A DNA stretch of 64,000 nt from Lamprocystis purpurea DSM 4197 (GTDB lineage Bacteria > Pseudomonadota > Gammaproteobacteria > Chromatiales > Chromatiaceae), in assembly GCF_000379525.1 (NCBI RefSeq), contig NZ_KB902507.1, forward strand, positions 1-64,000. The letters are read 5' to 3'. Both the position numbers and the translations under genes were made by a program. This document shows positions 44,140 to 52,743 of this stretch, piece after piece; positions within the stretch are counted from its first letter, which is position 1, and the number at the start of each line of letters is the position of its first letter. The notes beneath the pieces are model-generated. The model had not been told where the DNA came from, ran no database searches, and saw only the letters and a program-made list of their open reading frames with translations.

Positions 44140-44475
44140 ATGCAGACACATCACTTTCGCCTGATCCTTGGTTTGCCGCTGCTGCTGGCAACTGGATGGT
44201 CCGCCGCCTATGGTCGTGCACATGACTGGGAAGACGACGATCACAGCCACGACCGCGCCCGACGGGCCACCGAACGCGGTGAGATCCTCAACCTGTCCGA
44301 GGTCTACACCCGGGTCGCAGCCCAAGTCCCAGGCCGCGTATTGGAGGCGGAACTGGAGCGGGAGCACGGGCGCTGGGTCTATGAACTGAAGATCCTGGAC
44401 CCGCGCGGTCGGCTCCAGGAGATCGAACTGGATGCGCGCACCGGCGCGATCCTGGACCATGAGGAGAAAGAGTGA
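44140..44475 (+). CDS. PepSY domain periplasmic protein
   Basis: A 111-residue exported protein: signal peptide (LILGLPLLLATGWSAAYG), a His/Asp-rich linker (DWEDDDHSHDRARR) and one PepSY domain (GEILNLSEVYTRVAAQVPGR ... WVYELKILDP ... ELDARTGAILD). PepSY proteins often sit beside two-component systems and cytochrome b561 genes and may modulate the sensor. First gene of an operon whose stop overlaps the regulator ATG by one base. Confidence 0.85.
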   Translation: MQTHHFRLILGLPLLLATGWSAAYGRAHDWEDDDHSHDRARRATERGEILNLSEVYTRVAAQVPGRVLEAELEREHGRWVYELKILDPRGRLQEIELDARTGAILDHEEKE

Positions 44476-45167
44476 TGCGCATCCTGGTGGTCGAGGACGA
44501 TCCCCGCACCGTCGATATCCTGATCCGCGCGTTGACCGCCGCCGGTTATCTGGCGGACCACACGGGCGATGGTGAAGACGCCTGGTTTCGCGGCGATACC
44601 GAACCCTACGCGGCGGTCATCCTGGACCTGGGGCTGCGGGGCATGGATGGGCTCGCGGTGCTCAAGCGCTGGCGCGCCGCCGGCCGCGACCTGCCGGTGC
44701 TGATCCTCACCGCCCGTGGCGATTGGAGCGAGCGCGTGGAGGGGATCGATGCCGGTGCCGATGACTACCTGCCCAAGCCTTTTCGGGTGGAAGAACTGCT
44801 GGCGCGCCTGCGCGCCATTCTGCGGCGTGCCGCCGGGCAGACCTCGCCGGTCCTGCGGGCCGGCGGGCTGGCCCTGGACACCCGGCAAATGGGAGTGACC
44901 CTGGACGGCATCCCCATCCATCTCTCGCCTCAGGAGTACCGGCTGCTGTGTGTCCTGCTGCACCACAAGGGCTCGGTGGTCTCGCAAGGCGAACTGGCCG
45001 ATCAAATCTACGCCGACGGAATCGAGCGCGACACCAACGGCGTGGAAGTCCTGGTCGGCCGGCTGCGCCGCAAACTCGGCGCCGACCTGATCCAGACCCG
45101 CCGCGGCTTCGGGTACCTGGTGGACGATCCCGAGCAGGCATCCACTCAAAACAACGATGATGCGTAA
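44475..45167 (+). CDS. OmpR/PhoP-type response regulator
   Basis: A 230-residue two-component regulator. Receiver domain: RILVVEDD acidic pocket, phospho-Asp in ILDLGLRGMDG (about residue 50), T in ILTARG, K in PKPFRVEELLAR. The C-terminal winged helix (about 125-220) ends with RRKLGADLIQTRRGFGYLV. ATG 44475 shares one base with the PepSY stop. Likely targets are the divergent b561-SHP-DHC operon and its own operon; inferred from position. Confidence 0.92.
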   Translation: MRILVVEDDPRTVDILIRALTAAGYLADHTGDGEDAWFRGDTEPYAAVILDLGLRGMDGLAVLKRWRAAGRDLPVLILTARGDWSERVEGIDAGADDYLPKPFRVEELLARLRAILRRAAGQTSPVLRAGGLALDTRQMGVTLDGIPIHLSPQEYRLLCVLLHHKGSVVSQGELADQIYADGIERDTNGVEVLVGRLRRKLGADLIQTRRGFGYLVDDPEQASTQNNDDA

Positions 45168-45199
45168 CGCGTCGGTAATGCGTAAAACAACGAATACAC

Positions 45200-45324
45200 T
45201 CGTTGTCGTTGTCGTTGTCGTAATCGAGGCACGACGCACGCGGCTGGGGTAGCCGCTTCGCAGGCTTGCAGGCGGCCTTGGATCGATCCGGAATCCGATA
45301 ACGATTACGACAACGACAACGACC
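45200..45324. repeat. inverted repeat of GTCGTT units between regulator and kinase
   Basis: CGTTGTCGTTGTCGTAATCG at the left and CGATTACGACAACGACAACG at the right. Single arms of the same sequence occur at 48695-48719 and 61544-61569. It separates two genes that are normally adjacent. Confidence 0.75.
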
Positions 45325-45338
45325 TAGACACCAAGGTT

Positions 45339-45371
45339 TTCACTAATGGACATGTTTAACTTGTTAGTGAA
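45339..45371. promoter_or_regulatory. small inverted repeat upstream of the kinase gene
   Basis: TTCACTAA (45339-45346) and TTAGTGAA (45364-45371) form a symmetric pair with a 17-base AT-rich centre, 25 bases before the kinase start. It could be an operator or part of a promoter; no regulator can be named. Confidence 0.3.
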
Positions 45372-45395
45372 CCCTTCCTTAGCGGCCGCAACACG

Positions 45396-46799
45396 ATGAC
45401 CCGCCGCTCCCTGCGCTTTCGACTGCTCCTGGCGGCCGCCCTGTCAATCACCTTGGCCTTGGTCGCCGCCGGGGTCGGACTCACGGCGCTGTTCGAGCAC
45501 CATGTGACGCGGCGGCTGGAGGCGCAGCTCGACGAGACCCTGGGCCAGATCCTGGGTCACCTGGAGGCCACTGCGGGAGGACGCCTCCGGTTCGACCTGG
45601 CCCTGGCCGATCCGCGTTTCCAGACCCCGTTGAGCGGACTCTACTGGCAGATTCAGGACGAGGACCGGCCGACCTTGCTGCGCTCACGTTCGCTTTGGGA
45701 TGTCGTACTGGACCTGCCCGCGGACACCCTGCCGGATGGGGCGCTACACCGTCATCAACTGCCCGGACCCGCCGGTCAGTCGCTGCTGGTTCTCGAGCGG
45801 GGGGTGCTGTTCCGGATCGGGTCAGACGAGCGGCGGGTGCGGGTCGCGGTCGCGCTGGACCGGCGGGAGTTGGCCCAAGCGAGCCGCGACTTCGCCGCCG
45901 ACATTGTCCCCTATCTGGTGTTGCTGGGCGCGGTGCTGGGCCTGGCCGCCTGGGGCCAGGTCCGCATCGGCCTGGCCCCGCTGGACGCCGTGCGCCGGGG
46001 TGTGCGCGCCATCCGCTCGGGCGAGGCGCAACGCCTGCCGGCCGATTACCCCGACGAGGTTCAGCCCCTGGCTGAAGAAGTGAACTCGCTGCTCGATGCG
46101 CAGGCACGGGCGATCGAGCGTGCGCGGGCCTGGACCGCTGACCTGGCCCACGGCCTGAAGACCCCGCTGGTGGTTCTCGCGGCCGATGCCGAGCGTCTGC
46201 GCGACCTGGGTCAATCCGAGTTGGCGGACGATCTGGACGGACTGGCCCAAACCATGCGCCGACGCGTGGATCGGGAGTTGATCCGCGCCCGTGTTCGGGC
46301 ACGGGCCGGCGCCCGCGCCGACGCCCGCGAGAGCGTTGGCCCCGCGCGCCGGGCCAATGAGCCGGGGGCCGATCTGCCCGACACCCTGAGCCGCGTGGTC
46401 CGCGCCCTGGAGCGCACCCCCAACGGGTCACGGCTGCACTGGGATCTGGACTGTCCCGACCGGCTCGCGGTGGCGATCCTCCCGGAAGACCTGACCGAAC
46501 TCCTGGGCAACTGTCTGGAAAACGCGTCCAACTGGGCCAACACGCGGGTGCTGGTGCGGACCGAGACCGGCGACCGCATCAGGGTGCAGATCGAGGACGA
46601 CGGCCCCGGTGTCCCGGAAGAGGCGCTCAAGAACCTGGGCCAGCGCGGCCTGCGGCTGGACGAGCGCACCCAGGGCTCCGGTCTGGGCCTGGCCATCGCG
46701 CAGGACATCTGCGACGCCTACGGTGGCGACCTGGCCTTCAGCCGCGCCGACCTGGGCGGATTCGCGGTGACCCTGCACCTGCCCGGTCGGGGCGCCTGA
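45396..46799 (+). CDS. sensor histidine kinase (PhoQ-like)
   Basis: A 467-residue membrane kinase. TM1 is at about 8-32 (LLLAAALSITLALVAAGVGL), a periplasmic sensor of about 130 residues follows, TM2 is DIVPYLVLLGAVLGLAAWGQ, then a HAMP-like linker. The H-box is LAHGLKTPL, N-box NCLENASNWA, G-boxes DDGPGVPEEA and GSGLGLAIAQDICDAYGG. Partner of the response regulator 228 bases upstream; a repeat lies between them. The signal is unknown; the linked SHP/DHC genes suggest a redox or gaseous cue. Confidence 0.9.
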   Translation: MTRRSLRFRLLLAAALSITLALVAAGVGLTALFEHHVTRRLEAQLDETLGQILGHLEATAGGRLRFDLALADPRFQTPLSGLYWQIQDEDRPTLLRSRSLWDVVLDLPADTLPDGALHRHQLPGPAGQSLLVLERGVLFRIGSDERRVRVAVALDRRELAQASRDFAADIVPYLVLLGAVLGLAAWGQVRIGLAPLDAVRRGVRAIRSGEAQRLPADYPDEVQPLAEEVNSLLDAQARAIERARAWTADLAHGLKTPLVVLAADAERLRDLGQSELADDLDGLAQTMRRRVDRELIRARVRARAGARADARESVGPARRANEPGADLPDTLSRVVRALERTPNGSRLHWDLDCPDRLAVAILPEDLTELLGNCLENASNWANTRVLVRTETGDRIRVQIEDDGPGVPEEALKNLGQRGLRLDERTQGSGLGLAIAQDICDAYGGDLAFSRADLGGFAVTLHLPGRGA

Positions 46800-47031
46800 A
46801 GCCCTCAGCGCGGCGGCGGAAACAGAACCGCGGCGCCTGGCGCGGCCATCCCGACCGCCGAGCGGCCGAGGCTACGCGCGGGCAACGCCGAGAAAACGTC
46901 ACCGTCGGCCGTCCACCCGAGCGGCCTTAGGGTAAACTGCGGATCATCTCGCGAGGCTGGGCCACTCCGACACCCGCGCCGTCGCCGATCACCAACATCC
47001 TGTCCCCTAAACCTGGTCGAAGAGGTGTCAC

Positions 47032-47223
47032 ATGGCCACTCCCAATTATGCGTTCGAGAAGCGTCAACGAGACCTTGCCAAGAAGCAGAAAAAGGAAGAG
47101 AAGCGCAAGCGGAAAACCACACCCAGTGACGACCAACCGCAAGTGGTTGAGGAAACGGACGACCAAACGGCTGCGCACGCGGTCGAGCCGCAATCGGACG
47201 ACGACGACAAGCCGAGCACCTGA
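47032..47223 (+). CDS. small conserved basic/acidic protein of unknown function
   Basis: Sixty-three residues with a good AGAGGTG site 5 bases before ATG 47032. The N-terminal half is helical and strongly basic (YAFEKRQRDLAKKQKKEEKR), the C-terminal half acidic (DDQPQVVEETDDQ, QSDDDDKPST). Proteins beginning ATPNYAFEKRQRDLAKK are common in Proteobacteria but have no assigned role. Confidence 0.75.
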   Translation: MATPNYAFEKRQRDLAKKQKKEEKRKRKTTPSDDQPQVVEETDDQTAAHAVEPQSDDDDKPST

Positions 47224-47463
47224 TCCGGTGAAAGCGGCTCGAACCTGGCCGCACTGTCCGCTGCCAACCCCTCTTGTCGGGAGTTGTCAGCGAACCGTCA
47301 GCACTGTGGGTCCATAATGCCGCTCGGCAGAGGCTGCGAAGCGCACGCGCACTAAGGAGCAGAAACCCATGGGTCAGGAAACGGACAACGACTGTTCCCC
47401 CCGCGGCCTCGCCGCCCATCTGCTTCCTTTCACCGACCCAACAGCGCACCAAGGAGATTCATC

Positions 47464-48540
47464 ATGCGTTTGAAAGCCACTCTGCTGCTCGGCAGTCTCA
47501 TGACCCTCAGCGTCGCCAATCCGTCTCTCGCGGCCGATTGGCAGGCTTTGCCTGATCAAGCCCCGTTCCCGGCGGATAACCCTCCGAACGAAGCCAAAAT
47601 CGAACTCGGCAAGATCCTGTTTTTTGATCCGCGGTTCTCCGAGCACGGCACCCTGTCCTGCAATTCCTGCCACAATGTGATGGCCGGCGGGGACGACAAC
47701 CGCCCCAACTCCATCGGCATGCACGACGCCCGCGGCGGGCGGAGCGCACCGACCGTCTGGAACGCGGCCTTTTACTCGGTTCAGTTCTGGGATGGGCGCG
47801 CCGCCACCCTGGAGGATCAGGCGAAGGGACCGGTGGCCAACCCCATCGAGATGGGCATGGCAAGCCTGGACGAAGCCATGGCCCGGGTCGCCAAGATTCC
47901 CGGTTACCAGCCGCTGTTCGAGGCCGCCTTTCCGGGCGAGACCAACCCGGTCACCGGCGACAATGCAGTCAAGGCGATCGCCGCCTTCGAGCGCACCCTG
48001 ATCACCCCCAATTCGCCCTATGACCGCTATGTGAAGGGCGACGCTACCGCCATGACCGAACAGCAAATCCGCGGCATGGAGACCTTCGACACCCTGGGCT
48101 GCACCTCCTGCCATTCCGGGGCCAACTTCAGCGGCCCGACGCTGCCCATCGGAACGGGCTTCTTCATGAAGTTTCCCACCTATCCGGGCAGTGCCTATGA
48201 CGCCAAGTACAAGCTGACCAAGGATCCGGGCCGCTACGAGGTCACCAAGAAGGCCGCCGACCGGCACCTGTTCCGGGTACCGACGCTGCGCAACATCGCC
48301 CTGACGGCACCGTACTTCAACAACGGCCAGGTCCCCACCCTGGACATGGCAGTACAGGTCATGGCCAAGGTCCAGTTGAACAAGGACCTGACCGAGGCCC
48401 AGACGGCGGACCTGGTGGCCTTCCTCAACGCGCTGACCGGCGAGTTCCCGGAGATGGCGCTGCCGCGGCTGCCGGGAACGCCGAACATGAGCGTAATCCC
48501 GCCGGTTGACCCGCACCTGAAGGTCAAAGCGCATCGTTAA
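47464..48540 (+). CDS. periplasmic diheme cytochrome c peroxidase
   Basis: Reduces H2O2 to water with electrons from c cytochromes. The 358 residues start with a signal peptide (LKATLLLGSLMTLSVANPSL). Heme sites are CNSCH at 66-70 (low-potential peroxidatic) and CTSCH at 213-217 (electron transfer). ELGKILFFDPRFSEHGTLSC, VWNAAFYSVQFWDGRAATLE, FRVPTLRNIALTAPYFNNGQ and LVAFLNALTGE are family motifs. AAGGAG lies 7 bases before ATG 47464. The gap 47224-47463 shows no gene; a promoter probably lies there. Confidence 0.95.
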   Translation: MRLKATLLLGSLMTLSVANPSLAADWQALPDQAPFPADNPPNEAKIELGKILFFDPRFSEHGTLSCNSCHNVMAGGDDNRPNSIGMHDARGGRSAPTVWNAAFYSVQFWDGRAATLEDQAKGPVANPIEMGMASLDEAMARVAKIPGYQPLFEAAFPGETNPVTGDNAVKAIAAFERTLITPNSPYDRYVKGDATAMTEQQIRGMETFDTLGCTSCHSGANFSGPTLPIGTGFFMKFPTYPGSAYDAKYKLTKDPGRYEVTKKAADRHLFRVPTLRNIALTAPYFNNGQVPTLDMAVQVMAKVQLNKDLTEAQTADLVAFLNALTGEFPEMALPRLPGTPNMSVIPPVDPHLKVKAHR

Positions 48541-48548
48541 GCGCTTCT

Positions 48549-48654
48549 CGTTCCCACGCTCCAGCGTGGGAATGCAGTCCGGCCGCTCCAGCGGCCCGTG
48601 GCACCACGCGACGCCTTCCGTGTCGCGCTTGCTCCCTCGCTGGAGCGCGGGAGC
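48549..48654. repeat. palindromic repeat (TTCCCACGCTCCAGCGTGGGAA)
   Basis: TTCCCACGCT-CCAGCGTGGGAA is a tight palindrome, followed by CGGCCGCTCCAGCGGCC and CTCGCTGGAGCGCGGGAG. It starts 9 bases after the peroxidase stop and may serve as its 3' end. Confidence 0.6.
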
Positions 48655-48694
48655 CGGATCAAACAAGTCCATGAGTGAACGTCTTTGGCGTCTC

Positions 48695-48719
48695 GGTCGT
48701 TGTCGTTGTCGTAATCGAG
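48695..48719 (+). repeat. GTCGTT-type repeat arm
   Basis: GGTCGTTGTCGTTGTCGTAA followed by TCGAG, the same arm as in 45200-45324 and 61544-61569, here without its inverted partner. Confidence 0.6.
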
Positions 48720-48749
48720 ATGATATTTCCGACTCGTTATTGATTGCGA

Positions 48750-48995
48750 TCATGCTCCGCCACGATAGAGTTGTGCGGGATTTGCATCAACGAATCGTGC
48801 CATCGCCTCCTCAATTGAGGAGGCTTCCGAGATCAGTCCCTCCTTCCCGATCGGGAGAGCACTGTTGGCAGCGTTATAGCCAGGCTCCGCCATCCGCCGA
48901 TTCCCGACCCATGCCGCGCCGCCTCTCCTGCGAAACGGTGCCTTCGCCCGCGGCGGATTGGTATTCTCAAGACCTGTGATCGCATGTGCATTCAT
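48750..48995 (-). CDS. hypothetical small protein
   Basis: An 81-residue frame with a good AGGAG site 9 bases before ATG 48995. The C-terminal part (GLISEASSIEEAMARFVDAN) could form a helix and looks protein-like, the middle is Arg/Gly-rich. No family recognised. The remaining gap 48996-49580 holds a B and an A repeat and no other gene. Confidence 0.35.
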   Translation of the reverse strand: MNAHAITGLENTNPPRAKAPFRRRGGAAWVGNRRMAEPGYNAANSALPIGKEGLISEASSIEEAMARFVDANPAQLYRGGA

Positions 48996-49170
48996 CGGTT
49001 CGCGCTCCTATCGTTGCGTTGAAAGCGACCCGGCCGCGGCTGATCGCGACCTTGAGTGCAGCCTAACGCCACGCGGTTGACCACACCCTGTGCGGCCTTG
49101 TCAGCGAACCATCAGGCAACGCGACACCGCAAAAACCAAAGGAACATCAGCCACCCCGGAAGATGAATGT

Positions 49171-49291
49171 CCCCCGTGGGAGCGGCGTCCCGCCGCGATG
49201 GGTGCCGCGGTGACCTCGAACGGGTAGGACTACGGCCCGCCCCATCGCGGCGGGACGCCGCTCCCACAGGGTCGCTGCGCGACTTTCACGG
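49171..49291 (+). repeat. dispersed inverted repeat, family B copy 3
   Basis: CCCCCGTGGGAGCGGCGTCC ... CATCGCGGCGGGACGCCGCT ... GCGCGACTTTCACGG. Same ends as 42186-42303. Confidence 0.85.
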
Positions 49292-49340
49292 TAAGGCTCG
49301 ACCTCCGGTCTTCTTGCGGCCGGAACGACGACTAAGGTCC

Positions 49341-49429
49341 GCCTTCACACCTGATATCCGAACAGGACCTTGGCGCAAGGCGGGTTTAAAACCCGCCCCT
49401 ACATCCGATGATCACGTTGGATGCCTATA
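49341..49429 (+). repeat. dispersed palindromic repeat, family A copy 5 (diverged)
   Basis: GCCTTCACACCTGATATCCG, GGCGGGTTTAAAACCCGCCC and CATCCGATGATCACGTTGGA: recognisable but the most diverged of the five copies. Confidence 0.7.
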
Positions 49430-49580
49430 CTGCTTACAAATAGGACCGCGGCGCGAGCAGCGCCCATGGCGTTGCGGACCGAGGCAGCGCAGTCGCATCA
49501 CCGACCGACAAACACCCTCGGGACCCTGCGCCCTGCCGGTGAACCGCAACGGTTTCAGGCAATCCACAAGGGGTCATACC

Positions 49581-51413
49581 ATGCACCTCAATGAATCCTC
49601 CACGCCCATTGGCTGCATCGGCTGCGATGCGGCCGGGACCCTTCCAGGGCTCTTCCGGCAGCGGGTCGCGCAGTCCCCCGCGGCGGTCGCCTACCAGCAG
49701 TTCGAGGACAAGACCTGGCGCGATTACACCTGGTCGGAGGTCGCGGCACGCGTCGCACGCTGGCAACAGGGACTGGCGGGCGAAGGGCTGCAACCCGGCG
49801 ACCGGGTGGCGCTGAGCCTGCGCAATAGTGTCGACTGGGTCTGTTTCGACCAGGCCGCACTTGGTCTCGGCCTGGTCCCGGTGCCCCTCTACATCACCGA
49901 CAGCCCGGACAATCTGGCGCATATCCTCGGCGATTCCGGGGCCCGTTTGCTGCTCCTGGACTCGGACCGCCGCTGGTCGGCCCTCGCCTCCAGGCGTCAA
50001 TCCTTCCCGGAGCTGCGGCGGGTGCTCTGTCTGCTGCGCGAGGTCCCCACCGAGGATGAGAGCGTCCGGTACCTCACCGACTGGCTGCCGGACACCGCAA
50101 CCGCTGGGCCGGAGCGGGTCACGGCACCGGACACCCTGGCCACCATCGTCTACACCTCGGGAACGACCGGGAGACCCAAGGGGGTGATGCTGTCGCATCG
50201 CGGCATCCTCTGGACGGCGGAGGCCGTGCTGCGCCGCATTCCGGCCTGGCCCACGGACAGCTTCCTCTCCTTCCTGCCGCTGGCGCACGGTTTTGAGCGA
50301 ACGGTCGGCTACTACCTGCCGATGATGGCGGGGAGCCGGATCAGCTTCGCACGCTCGGTCGAGTTATTGCGCCAGGATCTGCTGATCGTGCGCCCGACCG
50401 TGTTGCTCGCGGTGCCCAGGGTGTACGACAAGATCTACCTGGCCATCCAGACCCGGCTTGGCGAACGGGGTCTCAAACGGCGGCTGTTCGACACCACCGT
50501 CGACCTGGGTTGGCGACAATTCCGCGCGCGCCAGGGGCAGGCCCCGGCGCTCGGAGTGGTTCAGCGCCTGACCTTGCGCCTGCTGCGGCGCCTGGTCGCC
50601 GCGCAGGTGCTGGATCGGCTCGGCGGTCGCCTGCGGGTCGCCGTCAGCGGCGGTGCGCCCCTCTCGCCGGTGGTGGCACGGTTCTTCATCGGGCTCGGAC
50701 TGCCGCTCACCGAGGGCTACGGGCTCACCGAGACCTCCCCCGTGCTCAGCAACACCCGGCCGGAGGACTGCATCCCAGGTTCAGTCGGCCGCCCCTTGCC
50801 CGGATTGGAAGTCCGTAGCGGACCGGCGGATGAATTGCTCGTGCGCACGCCGGGAATGATGCTGGGTTACTGGAACCACCCCGAGGCGACGGCGGGCATG
50901 ATCGACGCGGACGGGTGGCTGCGCACCGGCGATGTGGCGGAGGTGCGGGATGGCTACCTCTATATCCGCGGACGATTGAAGGAGATTCTGGTCACCTCGG
51001 CGGGCGAGAAGGTGTCCCCCGTCGAAATGGAGATGGCCCTGACCATGGACCCGCTGTTCGCTCAGGCCATGGTCCTGGGCGAGGGACGCCCCTATCTGGC
51101 GGCCTTGCTGGTGTTGGAGCCGGACCTCTGGACACCCCTGGCCGAGGGTCTTGGGCTCGATCCGCGGGCACCGACCGCGCTGCAACACCCGACGGCCGTC
51201 GCTGCCATCCTGGCCCGGGTGCGGGAGCGTCTCCGGCCGTTCCCGGGCTACGCACAGGTGCGCGCGGTGCACCTGAGCCTGGAGCCCTGGACCATCGAGA
51301 ATGGTCTCATCACGCCGACCACCAAGGTCAAGCGCTACGACCTGGAGACCCGGTTCGCGCCGGTCATACGCCAACTCTACCGGCATCGGGAGGTCCCACA
51401 GGATCCGTCTTGA
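49581..51413 (+). CDS. long-chain acyl-CoA synthetase (AMP-binding enzyme)
   Basis: Activates fatty acids to acyl-CoA via acyl-AMP. The 610 residues contain the P-loop YTSGTTGRPKGVMLSH (about 191-206), LPLAHGFERTVGYY, the A5 motif GYGLTETSPVLS, the DGWLRTGDVAEV Asp and GRLKEILVTSAGEKVSP. The C-terminal part ends TPTTKVKRYDLE with the catalytic Lys region. ATG 49581 has AGGGG 8 bases upstream; the open frame above it lies in repeats. Monocistronic. Confidence 0.93.
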   Translation: MHLNESSTPIGCIGCDAAGTLPGLFRQRVAQSPAAVAYQQFEDKTWRDYTWSEVAARVARWQQGLAGEGLQPGDRVALSLRNSVDWVCFDQAALGLGLVPVPLYITDSPDNLAHILGDSGARLLLLDSDRRWSALASRRQSFPELRRVLCLLREVPTEDESVRYLTDWLPDTATAGPERVTAPDTLATIVYTSGTTGRPKGVMLSHRGILWTAEAVLRRIPAWPTDSFLSFLPLAHGFERTVGYYLPMMAGSRISFARSVELLRQDLLIVRPTVLLAVPRVYDKIYLAIQTRLGERGLKRRLFDTTVDLGWRQFRARQGQAPALGVVQRLTLRLLRRLVAAQVLDRLGGRLRVAVSGGAPLSPVVARFFIGLGLPLTEGYGLTETSPVLSNTRPEDCIPGSVGRPLPGLEVRSGPADELLVRTPGMMLGYWNHPEATAGMIDADGWLRTGDVAEVRDGYLYIRGRLKEILVTSAGEKVSPVEMEMALTMDPLFAQAMVLGEGRPYLAALLVLEPDLWTPLAEGLGLDPRAPTALQHPTAVAAILARVRERLRPFPGYAQVRAVHLSLEPWTIENGLITPTTKVKRYDLETRFAPVIRQLYRHREVPQDPS

Positions 51414-51474
51414 ATGGAGGATAAAGAGTCGTGCAGGACACGCCGGATGTTTGCTCGGCTTTGACGGAAACGGC

Positions 51475-51570
51475 GTAGTCAGGGCTTCCAGCCCTGACTG
51501 TTCCAACCCCGACGCCGCCAGGCCAGGATAGCCTGACTACGCACTTTCGCGGTCAAGCCTCGACCTCCAG
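51475..51570. repeat. dispersed repeat, family C copy 3
   Basis: CGTAGTCAGGGCTTCCAGCC ... GCCAGGCCAGGATAGCCTGA ... CTACGCACTTTCGCGG. Same as 61757-61854, in the opposite sense to 16405-16474. Confidence 0.8.
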
Positions 51571-51639
51571 TGCGCGAGGCCGGAACGATGGTCAACGCCA
51601 GAGAAAGCACCTGAGGTGATTTTCGGGAGAGGATCGACC

Positions 51640-51682
51640 TACGTTCAGGGGCGACTGAAGTCGCCCCTCCAGTCGCCCCAAC
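51640..51682. repeat. palindromic repeat, family E copy
   Basis: TTCAGGGGCGACTGAAGTCG then CCCC, followed by a partial second arm. It lies between the synthetase and the convergent cold-shock gene. Confidence 0.55.
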
Positions 51683-51730
51683 AGCCATGCGGATTTTGCC
51701 GGCAGCCTTACTCCCAAGAAACGCCGAAGA

Positions 51731-51937
51731 TCACATGAGTGGCTCGACGATGCCTGCCCGCGGACAGCGGTCGCCGCGCTCGACGATGAACCGCACCCGT
51801 TGGCCTGTCGCCAACGCCTTGAAGCCGTTCGTCATCAATGCATTGGATCGTACCGACACATCGTGACCACCGTCATCCCGGGCGATGAAACCGACCCCCC
51901 TATCCGCGTTCCATATCTTTACCGTACCGGTCAACAT
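51731..51937 (-). CDS. divergent cold-shock-domain protein
   Basis: A 68-residue OB-fold protein of CspA size. GTVKIWNADRGVGFIARDDG carries strand 1 and RNP1, with GVGFIA in place of the usual GFGFI. RNP2, normally DVFVHxSA, reads HDVSVRSNAL, so one aromatic and the His are lost. Four Arg and two Cys are unusual additions near the C-terminus. It may still bind single-stranded nucleic acid weakly. GAGGGTG lies 5 bases before ATG 51937. A promoter with a perfect -10 lies about 120 bases upstream, giving a long leader. Confidence 0.78.
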   Translation of the reverse strand: MLTGTVKIWNADRGVGFIARDDGGHDVSVRSNALMTNGFKALATGQRVRFIVERGDRCPRAGIVEPLM

Positions 51938-52056
51938 GCTCGCACCCTCTATCGATCGGATGGATTGGCGCGACCCAAGCCGCGCGCGTTGTACCGACTG
52001 AACTACGAGTCAGCAATCGGAAACTACCATCGGACCTATTGCAAAACAACATCTTT

Positions 52057-52062
52057 ATTATA
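52057..52062 (-). promoter_or_regulatory. -10 element for the cold-shock gene
   Basis: Perfect TATAAT on the minus strand in a locally AT-rich region (52040-52075), with no strong -35. Transcription would start near 52050, leaving a leader of about 110 bases before the ATG, similar in length to regulated csp leaders. Confidence 0.45.
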
Positions 52063-52235
52063 AATTACTTAAATACTTGGCTCTGCTTGGCAGGGACGGT
52101 GACGCCAACGAGACCAGGGCCGGATCATGATGCCAGGCATCCCGGTGGTCGACCAGCACACGCATCGAGTGCGCACGCCCGGCGGTGCCGCGGGCGCCCC
52201 GACCCTGCGGACACCTGAACCGATAGTCCGAATGA

Positions 52236-52395
52236 CTCACGCGAAGGCGCGAAGACGCGAAGAAGAAAGAAAGATAAGTGAGATTTGATAATCTAATATT
52301 TGCGATGACGAAATGTGGGGGGAGAGCGATAGCGTCCGGTGATGAACGGCACGCGATGAGTTGTGCGCTTTCTTCCTTCGCGCCTTCGCGTGAGA
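52236..52395. repeat. inverted repeat (CTCACGCGAAGGCGCGAAG)
   Basis: CTCACGCGAAGGCGCGAAGA at the left and TTCGCGCCTTCGCGTGAG at the right with a lower-GC centre. It lies just before the GxxExxR fragment and may have removed its start. Confidence 0.75.
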
Positions 52396-52439
52396 CCCTT
52401 CTTCGTCCGGATCCTCGCGCGAGACTCCCCTGGTTACAG

Positions 52440-52658
52440 ACATCATTGGTGGCTTTATTGATCGAACTGAAATCGGTGGAACAACTTGCCGCAGTTCACG
52501 CCAAGCAAGTCTTGACCTATCTGCGCCTGATGAATCTCCCACTCGGGCTTCTCATTAATTTTGGTGCGTCTACTTTCAAGGAAGGCGTTAAGCGGGTCGT
52601 CAATCATCACCTTGATACTGCATCGTCGCGGCTCCGGATTAACCGGGGACCGGAATAG
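52440..52658 (+). pseudogene. 3' fragment of a GxxExxR (PD-(D/E)XK-like) protein
   Basis: Reads LIELKSVEQLAAVHAKQVLT and YLRLMNLPLGLLINFGAS, the conserved C-terminal half of GxxExxR proteins; the LIELK is the nuclease-like ExK core. The N-terminal GxxExxR part is missing and a repeat lies upstream. Not functional as seen. Confidence 0.7.
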
Positions 52659-52743
52659 GTTTCGCGCGAGCACGGGGAGAAAAGTATCTCGCGCGAAGAC
52701 CTTGATCTTAATCCCGGCCAGCGCCAGCAGGCCGTTGTGCCGC

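Noticed and set aside
45200-45324. CRISPR-like or tandem-repeat array from GTCGTT units
   Set aside because: There are only two arms in inverted orientation with no spacers of regular size; it is a palindrome, and single arms recur elsewhere.
46805-47452. Minus-strand frame of 215 codons across a gap
   Set aside because: No family similarity or ribosome site, high Arg/Ser/Cys, and it overlaps the better supported small gene at 47032-47223.
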